Shown here in pieces: positions 26,800 through 35,836 of a stretch of DNA of 64,000 nt (positions are counted from its first letter, which is position 1; each line of letters opens with the position of its first letter). This DNA comes from Bradyrhizobium canariense. GTDB lineage: Bacteria; Pseudomonadota; Alphaproteobacteria; Rhizobiales; Xanthobacteraceae. The notes beneath the pieces are model-generated. The model was not told where the DNA came from and did no database searches. It saw only the letters and a list, made by a program, of their open reading frames with translations. The DNA lies in contig NZ_LT629750.1 in NCBI RefSeq assembly GCF_900105125.1, positions 1,860,001-1,924,000 on the forward strand. The letters are read 5' to 3'. A program made the position numbers and the translations under genes.

Positions 26800-27751
26800 T
26801 GTTCGATCCTTGCTGCCATTTCCGGCGCTGCATGCCGAACCATGAAATCGCAATGGCTACCAGCAGGAACGGGATCATGGCGGTCGCAATCGCGGCGCCC
26901 TCGCCGAGCCGGCCGCTGATGATGCCGCGCTGATAGCTCAAGGTCGCCATCAGATGCGTGGCATTCACCGGACCGCCGCGGGTCAAGGCCCAGATCAACT
27001 GGAAGTCGGTAAACGTGAACAGCACCGAGAAGGTCATCACGACCGCGATGATCGGCGTCAGCAGCGGATAGGTGATGTAGCGGAACCGCTGCCAGTTGGT
27101 GGCGCCATCGAGCGTCGCCGCCTCGTAAAGCGAAGGCGACACCGTCTGCAGGCCGGCCAGAAGCGTGATCGCGACAAAGGGCACGCCGCGCCAGACATTG
27201 GCGAAGATAACGCTGCCGCGCGCCAGATTGGCATCGCCGAGGAAGTTGATGTTGTGGTCGATCAGACCCAGTTTGATCAGCGACCATGAAATGATCGAGA
27301 ATTGGGCATCGTAAATCCACCAGAACGCGATCGCCGAGAGCACGGTCGGCACGATGAACGGAATCAGGACGATGGATCGGATGATCGCCTTGAACGGCAT
27401 ATGCCGGTTCAAAAGCAGCGCAAGATAAAGACCGACCGCAAATTTAATGGCGCTGGCGATGATCGTGTAGAGCAGCGTGTTGAACACCGAGAGCCAAAAG
27501 ATCGAGTCATCCCACAGCCATTGGTAGTTCTCCAGCCCGATGAAAACACCGGTGCGGCCGATGCGCTCATCGGTAAAGCTCATCCAGACACCGAGGCCGA
27601 GCGGATAGGCAAGAAACAGGATCAGGAATGCCGCCGCCGGCAGCATGAACCACAACGCCACCCAGTTACGGTTGACCCGCAGCCGTGCCCAAAGCGATGG
27701 CGTGTCGGCGCTGGAAGCCTGTACTGGAACCGAAGTTTGCAGGGTACTCAT
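26792..27751 (-). CDS. Sugar ABC transporter permease (MalF/UgpA type)
   Basis: A 319-residue permease with six transmembrane helices and the EAA loop LYEAATLDGATNWQRFRYITYPLL in pieces near residues 205-228. Its first helix follows a cytoplasmic N-terminus of about 30 residues. It is the partner of the downstream permease, with which it overlaps by eight bases, and it begins 80 bp after a terminator-like hairpin that separates it from the binding-protein gene. Confidence 0.92.
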   Translation of the reverse strand: MSTLQTSVPVQASSADTPSLWARLRVNRNWVALWFMLPAAAFLILFLAYPLGLGVWMSFTDERIGRTGVFIGLENYQWLWDDSIFWLSVFNTLLYTIIASAIKFAVGLYLALLLNRHMPFKAIIRSIVLIPFIVPTVLSAIAFWWIYDAQFSIISWSLIKLGLIDHNINFLGDANLARGSVIFANVWRGVPFVAITLLAGLQTVSPSLYEAATLDGATNWQRFRYITYPLLTPIIAVVMTFSVLFTFTDFQLIWALTRGGPVNATHLMATLSYQRGIISGRLGEGAAIATAMIPFLLVAIAISWFGMQRRKWQQGSNND

Positions 27752-27823
27752 GCCGCTCCATTCCGAACCGGGAAGACGACGCCCGTTCGCTGTCTTGCGC
27801 CAGGCGTCGTCGAATTCTTAAGT

Positions 27824-27855
27824 AAAAACGGGCCGGCGCGGAAGACCGCGCCGGC
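27824..27855 (-). terminator. Hairpin with T-run after the binding-protein gene
   Basis: A perfect 10-bp stem (27832-27841 with 27846-27855, GCCGGCGCGG/CCGCGCCGGC) and an AAGA loop lie just past the binding-protein stop; on the minus strand it is followed by CCCGTTTTTACTT. Placed between binding-protein and permease genes, it probably works as a partial terminator that keeps permease expression lower. Confidence 0.75.
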
Positions 27856-27862
27856 AATTGCC

Positions 27863-29185
27863 TCACCGGAAGATGCGCTTGGCGGAACGTTCCGCCGAAG
27901 CCATCGCCGTCTTCACATCTTCGCGTCCCGTGCAGTAGTTCGCAAACATGTCGACCACCACGAAGTCGGCAATCGCGGCAGCGGCATTTTCACCCATCTT
28001 GCCGATACCGGCCGGCGTCTGCGCCGTCTCGGCCACGTTGCGGTAGGGCGTGTTCTTGGGATCGGAGGTCCAGATCGGATTCTGGTTGTAGCCGAGCAGG
28101 AACGGCGAGAGATAGCCTTGCGCGGCTTCAACCCAGGGATCGAACTGCGCCGGTTCCATCATGAAGGCGGTGAACGCCTTGCAGGCCTGCGGGAACTTGG
28201 TGAAGTTATAGACCAGGATCGGGAAGCCGAGATGCAATTCTCGCGTCTTGCCATCCAATCCCGCCGGCAGATGGGCGTGATTGATGTCGGCGGCCATTTG
28301 CGGATTATCGGTCTTCGCCGTGACGTAGATCGAGATGCCGTTGACGGTCAGATAGAGCTGACCCGCCAGGAACGCCTTGTTGTTGGAACTGTCGTTCCAC
28401 GACGCGGTGCCCGGCGCGAAGTTATCGTACAGGCCCTTGACATACTCCAGCGCCTTGGCGGTCTCCGGAGAATTGACGACGACCTTGTTGTCCTTATCGA
28501 TCAAATTGCCGCCATGGGCCCACAATGCCCAGTGCAGCCAGCCATTAGCGTCGCCGGAAGCATGCCCAAGCGCCATGCCGGCCGGTGTGCCGTTCTTGTT
28601 CATGCCCTTGATCAGGTCGGCGAAACCAGCGAGATCCTTCGGAAATTCCTTGTGACCGGCTTTTTCGGCCGCGGACATGCGGTAGTTCACGAGACCGCCG
28701 GTGGCGGCAACGGGAACACCGATCCATTTGCCGTCCAGCTTGCCGTAAGCCTCGCCCGACGGAGCCCAACCGCCGCACTTCTTGCCGAGGTACTCGGCGA
28801 CGTCGGTCATATCGGCGCACTTGCTCGGAAACAGGAACGGCAGCGAGTAGAGACCCCAGACCATATCGAGGCCCTGCCCGGTGTTGGCCGCGACCGATGC
28901 CTTGGGCTGGATGTCATCATAGGATTCGTTGGAGACGTTGATGGTGACGCCGGTTGCCTTCTGGAAGGCATCGACGATCTTCATGAAGGCGACATCCTCG
29001 GCCTCGACGAAACGCTTCCAGCGCAACAAATTGATCTTGGCGCCCGCTTCCGGCTTCCACTGCGCGGTCTGCGCCCACGCCTTCGCATAGCCCAGCAATT
29101 GCTCGCCCGACATGGTTGCCGCGGCGGCCAGCATGGTGGCACCGCCTTTCAGCAAGGACCGCCGATCCGGTGTAAAGTTAGTCAT
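27863..29185 (-). CDS. Sugar ABC transporter substrate-binding protein, Tat-exported
   Basis: A 440-residue CUT1 solute-binding protein. The N-terminus has a twin-arginine signal (DRRSLLKGGATMLAAAA) and cleavage is expected near AWAQTAQ around residue 40. Export through Tat implies that it folds in the cytoplasm. The remainder matches family 1 extracellular binding proteins (INLLRWKRFVEAED, LDMVWGLYSLPF). It lies between the permease genes and the ATPase gene; the ligand is probably the sugar or sugar acid processed by the kdgK, eda and xylD products. Confidence 0.92.
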   Translation of the reverse strand: MTNFTPDRRSLLKGGATMLAAAATMSGEQLLGYAKAWAQTAQWKPEAGAKINLLRWKRFVEAEDVAFMKIVDAFQKATGVTINVSNESYDDIQPKASVAANTGQGLDMVWGLYSLPFLFPSKCADMTDVAEYLGKKCGGWAPSGEAYGKLDGKWIGVPVAATGGLVNYRMSAAEKAGHKEFPKDLAGFADLIKGMNKNGTPAGMALGHASGDANGWLHWALWAHGGNLIDKDNKVVVNSPETAKALEYVKGLYDNFAPGTASWNDSSNNKAFLAGQLYLTVNGISIYVTAKTDNPQMAADINHAHLPAGLDGKTRELHLGFPILVYNFTKFPQACKAFTAFMMEPAQFDPWVEAAQGYLSPFLLGYNQNPIWTSDPKNTPYRNVAETAQTPAGIGKMGENAAAAIADFVVVDMFANYCTGREDVKTAMASAERSAKRIFR

Positions 29186-29244
29186 CTTTCGTACTCTCCC
29201 TGTTTTATTGGCTCTTCATCGACCAATTGGTGTTTTGATAAATC

Positions 29245-30306
29245 TTAAAGTCGCTTGCCGGTCGGCTCGTCGAATAGATGGATCAGCGATGGATCCGGCT
29301 TAAGCCGGACCTTGTCGCCCGGGCTGAATTGATGACGCTCGCGGAACACGGCGACGATCTGTTCGCCGCCGAGCTTGGCGAACACCTGGGTCTCCGATCC
29401 CGTCGGTTCCACAACCACGATCTCCGCTTCGGCGCCGTCATCCGCGATCGTGAAATGCTCGGGTCGGACGCCATACACGACGGGCCGGCCGTCGGAATTG
29501 GCGGGGGCGGACTTCAGCGGCAGCTTCAGGCCGTTCGGACCTTCGAAACTGGCGCTGCCATTGGTCTTCACCTTGCCTTTGAGGAAGTTCATCGCCGGCG
29601 ATCCGATGAAACTGGCGACAAACTGATTGTCCGGCCGGTCATACAGTTCAAGCGGCGAGCCAATTTGCTCCACAATACCGTCATGCATCACGACAATCTT
29701 GTCGGCCATGGTCATGGCTTCGATCTGGTCGTGGGTGACGTAGACCGTGGTGGTCTTCAGCCGCTGATGCAATTCCTTGATTTCGGTACGCATCGCCACG
29801 CGCAGCTTGGCGTCGAGATTGGATAATGGCTCGTCGAACAGGAACACCTGCGGATCGCGCACGATCGCGCGCCCCATCGCGACGCGCTGGCGCTGTCCTC
29901 CCGACAATTGCCGGGGATAACGATCCAGCAGCGGGGTCAAATCGAGGATTTCCGCGGCACGCTTGACGCCGGCGGTGATTTCCTCGGCCTTCGCGCCGCG
30001 CAATTTCAGCGAAAACCCCATATTGTCGGCGACCGTCATATGCGGATAGAGCGCATAATTCTGGAACACCATCGCGATGTCGCGCTCTTTGGGCTGGACG
30101 TTGTTGACGACGCGGTCGCCGATGGAAATCGTACCCGAAGTGATGTTTTCGAGCCCGGCCAGCATCCGCAACAAAGTCGATTTGCCGCAGCCGGAAGGGC
30201 CGACCAGAACGACAAAGGCGCCGTCCTCGATCGGAATTGTCACGCCGTGCAGGACTTCAAAGCCACCAAACGATTTCCGCACGTCGCGAATCTGTACCGA
30301 CGACAT
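29245..30306 (-). CDS. ugpC: Sugar ABC transporter ATP-binding protein (UgpC/MsmK type)
   Basis: A 353-residue ATPase with Walker A GPSGCGKST near 37-45, the signature LSGGQRQRVAMGRA near 134-147, Walker B VFLFDEPLSNLD near 154-165, and an H-loop THDQIEAMTM. The C-terminal 110 residues form the TOBE/OB regulatory domain (VYGVRPEHFTI) typical of CUT1 importers. It is the first gene of the leftward transporter and sugar-acid operon, with a divergent promoter region shared with xylD. The symbol is by family only; the substrate need not be glycerol phosphate. Confidence 0.92.
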   Translation of the reverse strand: MSSVQIRDVRKSFGGFEVLHGVTIPIEDGAFVVLVGPSGCGKSTLLRMLAGLENITSGTISIGDRVVNNVQPKERDIAMVFQNYALYPHMTVADNMGFSLKLRGAKAEEITAGVKRAAEILDLTPLLDRYPRQLSGGQRQRVAMGRAIVRDPQVFLFDEPLSNLDAKLRVAMRTEIKELHQRLKTTTVYVTHDQIEAMTMADKIVVMHDGIVEQIGSPLELYDRPDNQFVASFIGSPAMNFLKGKVKTNGSASFEGPNGLKLPLKSAPANSDGRPVVYGVRPEHFTIADDGAEAEIVVVEPTGSETQVFAKLGGEQIVAVFRERHQFSPGDKVRLKPDPSLIHLFDEPTGKRL

Positions 30307-30536
30307 ACTTACCCTCCCGAAAGCCTATGATCCCCGCGGTGATGCCGCAGTCATTGTCTTGTTTGATCGGGTCTTTATCAGACTTTTTTGGCGATGTCGT
30401 TGGATCAAAGTCGTATTGAGGTTTGTCCTCAGCGCAAACATTGCGATCCGGGCGGTGACATGCGAACATCGGCCCCAGTAACAAATGACGCACAAAAATA
30501 AGGCGTGTGCGCTGCGGGAGAACCCGGGAGAACCTA
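30307..30536. promoter_or_regulatory. Divergent promoter region between sugar importer and xylD
   Basis: About 230 bp separate the two divergent starts and should hold promoters for both operons. A duplicated CGGGAGAACC lies directly before xylD, the second copy serving as ribosome site. No regulator gene is encoded in the cluster, and I could not identify a convincing operator palindrome. Confidence 0.5.
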
Positions 30537-32345
30537 ATGAACAAGCCGCCAGCCGGGACCACCCGGCGCAAACTCCGCTCCAGCGAGTGGTTTAACAACC
30601 CCCACAATCCCGGAATGACCGCGCTCTATCTTGAGCGATACCTGAATTACGGCCTGACCCGGCACGAATTGCAATCCGGCAAGCCGATCATCGGCATCGC
30701 GCAGACCGGCAACGACCTGTCACCGTGCAACCGCCATCATCTCGAATTGGCACATCGGGTCCGGGAAGGAATCCGCGCCGCCGGCGGCATCGCGATGGAA
30801 TTCCCGATGCATCCGATCCAGGAGACTGGCAAACGGCCGACCGCCGCGCTGGATCGCAACCTCGCCTATCTCGGACTGGTCGAAATCCTGTTCGGCTATC
30901 CGCTGGACGGCGTGGTGCTCACGACCGGCTGCGACAAGACGACGCCTGCCTGCCTGATGGCCGCGGCAACCGTCAATTTGCCGGCGATCGTGCTCTCGGG
31001 CGGACCGATGCTGAATGGCTGGCACAATGGCCAGCGTTCCGGGTCGGGAACGGTGGTCTGGAAAGCGCGCGAACAACTGGCCGCTGGTGAGATCGACTAC
31101 GAGGAGTTCATGAATATCGTGGCCTCATCGGCGCCGTCGGTCGGCCACTGCAACACCATGGGCACCGCCTCCACCATGAATTCGCTGGCCGAGGCGCTGG
31201 GCATGTCGCTGCCGGGCTGCGCCGCGATCCCCGCGCCCTATCGCGAACGCGGCCAGATCGCCTATGAGACCGGCACGCGGATCGTCGACATGGTCTGGGA
31301 AGATCTGAAGCCGTCCGACATCCTGACCCGCAAAGCGTTCGAGAACTGCATCGTCGTCAATTCGGCGATCGGCGGCTCGACCAACGCGCCGATCCATATC
31401 AACGCGCTCGCGCGCCACATCGGCGTGGAGCTCAAGATCGACGACTGGCAGAAATTCGGCCACGAAATCCCGCTGCTGGTGAACATGCAGCCGGCCGGTT
31501 TCTACCTCGGCGAGGAATATCATCGCGCCGGCGGCGTGCCTGCCGTGGTGCGTGAGCTGATGAAGCACAAGCGCATCCATGAAGACGCCATGACGGTCAA
31601 CGGCCGCACCATGGGCGACAATTGCCGCGAAGCGCCGAAGCCGGATAACGACGTGATCTGGAGTTACGACAAGCCGCTGGTCAAGGATGCCGGATTCCTG
31701 GTGCTGCGCGGCAATCTGTTTGATTCCGCGATCATGAAGACCAGCGTGATCTCGAAGGAATTCCGCGACCGCTATCTGATCAATCCCAAGGATCCGAATG
31801 CGTTCGAAGGACGCGCCATCGTGTTCGAGGGGCCGGAGGACTATCACCACCGGATCGAGGATCCCTCGCTCGATATCGATGAGCACTGCATCCTGTTCGT
31901 TCGCGGCACCGGTCCGATCGGCTATCCCGGCGGCGCCGAGGTCGTCAACATGCAGCCGCCCGCGACCCTCATCAAGCGCGGCATCCTGTCCCTGCCCTGC
32001 ATCGGTGACGGCCGTCAGTCCGGCACGTCGGGCTCGCCCTCGATCCTCAACGCGACGCCGGAAGCCGCCGCCGATGGCGGGCTGGCGATCCTCAAGACCG
32101 GCGACAAGGTTCGCGTCGACCTCAACAAGGGCAGCGCCAATATCCTGATCTCGGATGAAGAGCTGAAGCGGCGGCACGTCGAGCTCAAGGCCAAGGGTGG
32201 TTTCCCCTATCCGGCCAACCAGACGCCGTGGCAGGAGCTCTATCGCTCAACCGTCGGCCAGCACGCCACCGGCGCATGCATGGAGTTTGCGACGCGTTAT
32301 CACGACATCGCCGGCCGCGTCGGCGTTGCGCGGGATAATCATTAG
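30537..32345 (+). CDS. xylD: D-xylonate dehydratase (IlvD/EDD family)
   Basis: A 602-residue Fe-S dehydratase that turns D-xylonate into 2-keto-3-deoxy-D-xylonate. The three cluster cysteines are in SPCNRHH (about 64), TTGCDKTTP (about 133) and [11 protein letters not shown] (about 206); the active-site serine segment [13 protein letters not shown] is near 500. The opening ([25 protein letters not shown]) and the PAPYRERGQ segment follow the Caulobacter xylonate dehydratase closely, more than L-arabinonate dehydratases. The start has a GGGAGAACC site. Neighbouring kdgK and eda suggest downstream processing by kinase and aldolase; a related acid could be the true substrate. Confidence 0.88.
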   Translation: MNKPPAGTTRRKLRSSEWFNNPHNPGMTALYLERYLNYGLTRHELQSGKPIIGIAQTGNDLSPCNRHHLELAHRVREGIRAAGGIAMEFPMHPIQETGKRPTAALDRNLAYLGLVEILFGYPLDGVVLTTGCDKTTPACLMAAATVNLPAIVLSGGPMLNGWHNGQRSGSGTVVWKAREQLAAGEIDYEEFMNIVASSAPSVGHCNTMGTASTMNSLAEALGMSLPGCAAIPAPYRERGQIAYETGTRIVDMVWEDLKPSDILTRKAFENCIVVNSAIGGSTNAPIHINALARHIGVELKIDDWQKFGHEIPLLVNMQPAGFYLGEEYHRAGGVPAVVRELMKHKRIHEDAMTVNGRTMGDNCREAPKPDNDVIWSYDKPLVKDAGFLVLRGNLFDSAIMKTSVISKEFRDRYLINPKDPNAFEGRAIVFEGPEDYHHRIEDPSLDIDEHCILFVRGTGPIGYPGGAEVVNMQPPATLIKRGILSLPCIGDGRQSGTSGSPSILNATPEAAADGGLAILKTGDKVRVDLNKGSANILISDEELKRRHVELKAKGGFPYPANQTPWQELYRSTVGQHATGACMEFATRYHDIAGRVGVARDNH

Positions 32346-32353
32346 ACAGCGCC

Positions 32354-32468
32354 GTCATTGCGGGCCACCGGGTCGGCGCCAAGCGCCGCCCGGCGACGGG
32401 CTCCGCGAAGCAGTCCAGAATCCCCGCGGAGATCTGGATTGCTTCGTCGCTTCGCTCCTCGCAATGAC
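32354..32468. repeat. Palindromic-ended repeat, GTCATTGCG family
   Basis: A 115-bp element begins GTCATTGCG and ends CGCAATGAC, with an internal CAGTCCAGAATCC / CTGGATTGCTTCG portion. It shares its ends with the element at 17782-17912. It sits inside the xylD operon between the dehydratase and the first dehydrogenase gene. Confidence 0.75.
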
Positions 32469-32512
32469 GATGAGGGTGACAATTCCATCAAGCGAACTGT
32501 GAGGAGATTTCA

Positions 32513-33247
32513 ATGTCAGACCGCCTGAAGGGCAAACGTGCATTCGTGACTGCGGCGGCCGTGGGCATAGGCCGCGCCTGCGCGGTGGCCTTTGCGCGTG
32601 AAGGCGCCACGGTTTTCGCAACCGATATTGACGAAACCAAACTCGCCGCGTTGAAGAACGAGGGCGTTGCGGAAGTGGCGAAACTCGACGTACGGGACAG
32701 CGCCGCGGTCGCTGCGATGGCCAAGCGCGCAGGCCAAGTCGACATCCTGCTCAATGCGGCCGGTTTCGTGCATCACGGCACCGTGCTGGAATGCTCCGAC
32801 GAAGACTGGGATTTTTCGTTCGACCTCAACGTCAAATCGATGCACCGGACCATCCGGTCATTCCTGCCCGGCATGCTGGAATCTGGCCGCGGCTCGATCG
32901 TGAACATTTCCTCGGCGGCCGGCGTATTCAAGGCTGCGCCCAATCGCTACGTCTATGGCGCGACCAAGGCCGCGGTCGCCGCACTGACCAGTTCTGTCGC
33001 CGTCGACTTCATCGCCAAGGGCATTCGCTGCAACTGCATTTGCCCCGGTACGATCGAGACGCCGTCGATGTTGCAGCGCGCCGCGGCCGCAGGCCCCGGC
33101 GGGCGCGAGATGTTCGTGAGCCGGCAACTGATGGGACGGCTCGGCACGGCCGAGGAAATCGCTTCTTTGGCGGTCTATCTCGCCAGCGACGAGAGTTCAT
33201 TCACGACTGGTGTTGCGCACGTCATCGACGGCGGCTGGACGCTGTAA
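32513..33247 (+). CDS. SDR-family dehydrogenase (BDH2/KDF-dehydrogenase-like)
   Basis: A 244-residue classical short-chain dehydrogenase. The cofactor motif is TAAAVGIGRA near 12-21 and the catalytic tyrosine-lysine in YVYGATKAAV near residues 145-154. The EGATVFATDID segment ends in an aspartate that prefers NAD. The sequence resembles the DHRS6 group, which includes 2-keto-3-deoxy-L-fuconate dehydrogenase, so it may oxidise a 2-keto-3-deoxy acid produced by the dehydratase. GAGGAGA precedes the ATG. Confidence 0.88.
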   Translation: MSDRLKGKRAFVTAAAVGIGRACAVAFAREGATVFATDIDETKLAALKNEGVAEVAKLDVRDSAAVAAMAKRAGQVDILLNAAGFVHHGTVLECSDEDWDFSFDLNVKSMHRTIRSFLPGMLESGRGSIVNISSAAGVFKAAPNRYVYGATKAAVAALTSSVAVDFIAKGIRCNCICPGTIETPSMLQRAAAAGPGGREMFVSRQLMGRLGTAEEIASLAVYLASDESSFTTGVAHVIDGGWTL

Positions 33248-33264
33248 TTCAAAAGGATATCCCC

Positions 33265-34011
33265 ATGAACAAGATCGATCTGAACGGACGTTGCGCCGTT
33301 GTCACCGGCGGCGCTCAGGGTTTTGGGCGCGCGATCACCGAGCGTTTTGTCGCTTCCGGCGCAAAGGTCGCGATCTGGGATCACGACCTGCCGTTTGCCG
33401 AGAAGACCGCCAAGGAAATCGGCCCGGCCGTGACGGCGTTCAAGGTCGACGTCTCCGACCTCGCCGCGGTCGAGAAAACCAGGGACGCCACGCTTGGAGC
33501 GTTCGGCAAGATCGATATTCTCGTCAACAATGCCGGCATCGCCGGAATCAACAAGACCGTGTGGGAAACCGATCTCGAGGAGTGGCGCAAGGTCCTGCGC
33601 ATCAATCTCGACGGTCCCTTCATCTGCTGCAAGGCGATCGTGCCAGCCATGGTCAAGCAAAACTACGGCCGCATCGTCAACATCGCCTCGATCGCCGGCA
33701 AGGAAGGCAACCCCAACGCTGCCCACTACTCGGCGTCAAAGGCCGGCCTGATCGCGCTGACCAAATCGCTGGGCAAGGAACTCGCGGGCCACGAGATCTC
33801 CGTCAACGCGGTGACGCCTGCCGCCGCCAAAACCGCGATTTTCGACCAGCTCACGCAGCAGCATATCGACTTCATGCTGTCGAAGATTCCGAAGGGGCGG
33901 TTTGTCCTGGTGGAAGAACTTGCGGCGATGGTGGCGTGGCTGGCTTCGGAGGATTGCGCGTTCTCCACCGGCGCGGTGTTCGACATTTCCGGCGGTCGCG
34001 CGACTTACTAG
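33265..34011 (+). CDS. SDR-family dehydrogenase
   Basis: A 248-residue classical short-chain dehydrogenase with TGGAQGFGRA near residues 13-22, NNAGIAG near 88-94 and the catalytic YSASKAG near 153-159. The C-terminus keeps the usual CAFSTGAVFDISGGRATY ending. AAAGGATATCCCC precedes the chosen ATG, 17 bp after the preceding dehydrogenase. In the sugar-acid cluster it may oxidise the aldose or an alcohol intermediate, but substrate specificity of this family cannot be read from sequence. Confidence 0.87.
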   Translation: MNKIDLNGRCAVVTGGAQGFGRAITERFVASGAKVAIWDHDLPFAEKTAKEIGPAVTAFKVDVSDLAAVEKTRDATLGAFGKIDILVNNAGIAGINKTVWETDLEEWRKVLRINLDGPFICCKAIVPAMVKQNYGRIVNIASIAGKEGNPNAAHYSASKAGLIALTKSLGKELAGHEISVNAVTPAAAKTAIFDQLTQQHIDFMLSKIPKGRFVLVEELAAMVAWLASEDCAFSTGAVFDISGGRATY

Positions 34012-34030
34012 AGTTGGCGGCGGAGGCCTT

Positions 34031-34420
34031 ATGATCAGGGAAGGCGGATGCCTGTGTGGCGCGGTCCGGTTCAGGGCCGAGGGCGAGCCGATCAATGTCC
34101 GCATTTGCCACTGCCGCAACTGCCAGAAGGCGATGGGGTCGCCGTTCTATGCCCGCGCATTGTTTCCGCAGACCGCGCTCACGGTTGAGGGCGAAACCGG
34201 CCGCTATGCGTCTTCGGAAGCGCTCGACCGGGTGTTTTGCAAGACCTGCGGCACGCGGCTATTTTCCTGGCGCAAGAACGGGACCGCGGCTGGCGTCGCG
34301 CTGGCCGTATTCGACGACCGCCACGCGTTCACGCCGACCGAGCACATCTGGGTCAGCGAAAAAATGGATTGGGTGAAGCTCGAGGATGGGCTGCCGCAAT
34401 ATCCGGGGACGGCTCCCTGA
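34031..34420 (+). CDS. GFA-family zinc protein
   Basis: A 129-residue protein of the glutathione-dependent formaldehyde-activating (Gfa) fold. The zinc ligands appear in GGCLCGAVRF, ICHCRNCQK and FCKTCGTRLF. Many members do not act on formaldehyde and their role is unknown. It follows the SDR gene by 19 bp on the same strand and may belong to the same transcript. Confidence 0.87.
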   Translation: MIREGGCLCGAVRFRAEGEPINVRICHCRNCQKAMGSPFYARALFPQTALTVEGETGRYASSEALDRVFCKTCGTRLFSWRKNGTAAGVALAVFDDRHAFTPTEHIWVSEKMDWVKLEDGLPQYPGTAP

Positions 34421-34503
34421 CGCAGGCATCGTGTTCAGGAGCACTTGTTTCGGTCGATTCGTGGTAGCGTCGCGCCCTTGTTGGAACCGAATGGAATGAC
34501 CGA

Positions 34504-35190
34504 TTGCCCCTAAACAGCACTCTCTATGCCATATCGGTTTGGGTGGTACCGCTCGTCATCGCCATCACCTTTCACGAGGCCGCCCACGGTTTTGTCGCGC
34601 ACCATTTCGGCGACAACACCGCCTGGGAACGAGGCCGCGTCAGTTTCAATCCCCTGAAGCACATCGATCCGTTCGGTACGCTGCTGCTGCCGGCCATCCT
34701 GTTGCTGTCCCACTCCCCGTTTCTGTTCGGCTACGCCAAGCCGGTGCCGGTGAATTTCCGCGCGTTGCGCAACCCCCGGATCGACATGGTCTGGGTGGCA
34801 CTGGCCGGACCCGCCACCAACATCGCGCTGGCCCTGTCCGCGGCGCTGGCATTTCATCTGCTGGACTATGCCCCCGCAAACGCGGCACAATGGATCGCCG
34901 ACAATCTGAAAAACGCCCTCGTTATCAACGTCGTGCTTGCCATTTTCAACATGCTGCCAATACCGCCGCTCGACGGCGGCCGGGTTGCGGTTGGCTTACT
35001 CCCGAACGTGCTGGCGATCCCGCTGTCCCGGCTGGAACCCTATGGCATGCTGATCCTGATCGGAATTCTGATCATTCTTCCGTTGGTCGGCGCGCAACTC
35101 GGTCTAAATCTTGATGTTATTTCGGCGATACTGCGAACGGCGACCGGCTATGTGATCCAGCTACTTCTCCTGATCACCGGGAACGCGTAA
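34504..35190 (+). CDS. Site-2-protease family membrane metalloprotease (M50)
   Basis: A 228-residue polytopic membrane protein with the zinc motif HEAAH in helix 1-2 (about residue 24) and the third-ligand region NMLPIPPLDGGRV near residues 150-162. There is no PDZ domain, as in the short M50 group. The only usable start upstream of the conserved helix is a TTG at 34504, because a TAG closes the frame about 40 bases before it; GGAATG lies upstream. Its substrate is unknown. Confidence 0.88.
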   Translation: MPLNSTLYAISVWVVPLVIAITFHEAAHGFVAHHFGDNTAWERGRVSFNPLKHIDPFGTLLLPAILLLSHSPFLFGYAKPVPVNFRALRNPRIDMVWVALAGPATNIALALSAALAFHLLDYAPANAAQWIADNLKNALVINVVLAIFNMLPIPPLDGGRVAVGLLPNVLAIPLSRLEPYGMLILIGILIILPLVGAQLGLNLDVISAILRTATGYVIQLLLLITGNA

Positions 35191-35240
35191 CTCAATCGGA
35201 GGATTCGTCGAAAGGATCGTCGAAAGGACCTGGGGCCATC

Positions 35241-35663
35241 TTGATCAAAGCTGCCGACATGCTGATCGCGCGACGGGCCGACACCAAGGCTCGAACGGAC
35301 TTCGCGACCTGGAAGATGATGGCGAAGCTGAACGGCGCCTCTGCCCTGCCCGCCGAAGCCCAGACCTTCCTTGCCAGCTATAGGTCGTTTCTCAATGAAA
35401 TGAAGGAAGCTGAAGCGACCGAGGCCACCATCAATCTGATGTACCGGGCCTATTATGCCGAGATGGGCGGCCACGGCACCCCGCCCGACATTCGGGCCCA
35501 TTTGAACGAGCCGGTGACGGATAACGTGACGGCCTTCAAGCGGCCGGCACCGCAACGGTCCAAGGCCAAAAACGGCCCCAACGCAAAACCCCAGCTTCCG
35601 GTCGCCCTGATCTTCGCTTGCCTTGTCGTCGTCTATGTCGGGTTCCGGTATTTTTGGCGGTGA
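35241..35663 (+). CDS. Hypothetical C-terminally anchored membrane protein
   Basis: A 140-residue protein not recognised. The first 85 residues are predicted helical and charged, residues about 95-120 are a proline/lysine-rich linker (PAPQRSKAKNGPNAKPQ), and the last 20 form a transmembrane helix (VALIFACLVVVYVGF) followed by RYFWR. The start is a TTG at 35241 or an ATG at 35259. It follows the site-2-protease gene by 50 bp, which raises the idea that this tail-anchored protein is a substrate or partner; that is inference only. Confidence 0.7.
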   Translation: MIKAADMLIARRADTKARTDFATWKMMAKLNGASALPAEAQTFLASYRSFLNEMKEAEATEATINLMYRAYYAEMGGHGTPPDIRAHLNEPVTDNVTAFKRPAPQRSKAKNGPNAKPQLPVALIFACLVVVYVGFRYFWR

Positions 35664-35734
35664 CCTGACACCTTAAGTGTTTTGGACGAATCGCTGTTTA
35701 CCAAAAACCGATTTTTCCTTTTTGAGACCATGCT

Positions 35735-35771
35735 CAAGAGCATGATTCAACTGAGTTGAATCATGCTCTTG
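35735..35771. terminator. 17-bp perfect hairpin between convergent genes
   Basis: CAAGAGCATGATTCAAC (35735-35751) pairs perfectly with GTTGAATCATGCTCTTG (35755-35771) around a TGA loop. On the plus strand it is followed by a T-rich stretch (ATCTTTTTGTTTG). It probably ends transcription from the left and perhaps from both sides, and its arms share GAGCATGAT with the neighbouring repeat. Confidence 0.65.
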
Positions 35772-35787
35772 CGTTATCTTTTTGTTT

Positions 35788-35836
35788 GAGCATGATCTTT
35801 TCGGAAAACCGGTTTCCACTTTTCCGGATCATGCTC
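35788..35836. repeat. Palindromic repeat, GCATGATC family
   Basis: A 49-bp element with perfect ends GAGCATGATC and GATCATGCTC and an interior GGAAAACCGGTTTCC. It is the second member of the family seen at 5085-5129. Its right end supplies the stop codon of the glycosyltransferase gene. Confidence 0.75.

Noticed and set aside
27302..29248. Long open frame (about 648 codons) on the plus strand opposite the sugar-binding protein and permease genes
   Set aside because: It is an antisense shadow of GC-rich genes: the opposite strand has clear domains, signal peptide and ribosome sites, while this frame is Arg/His-rich without motifs.
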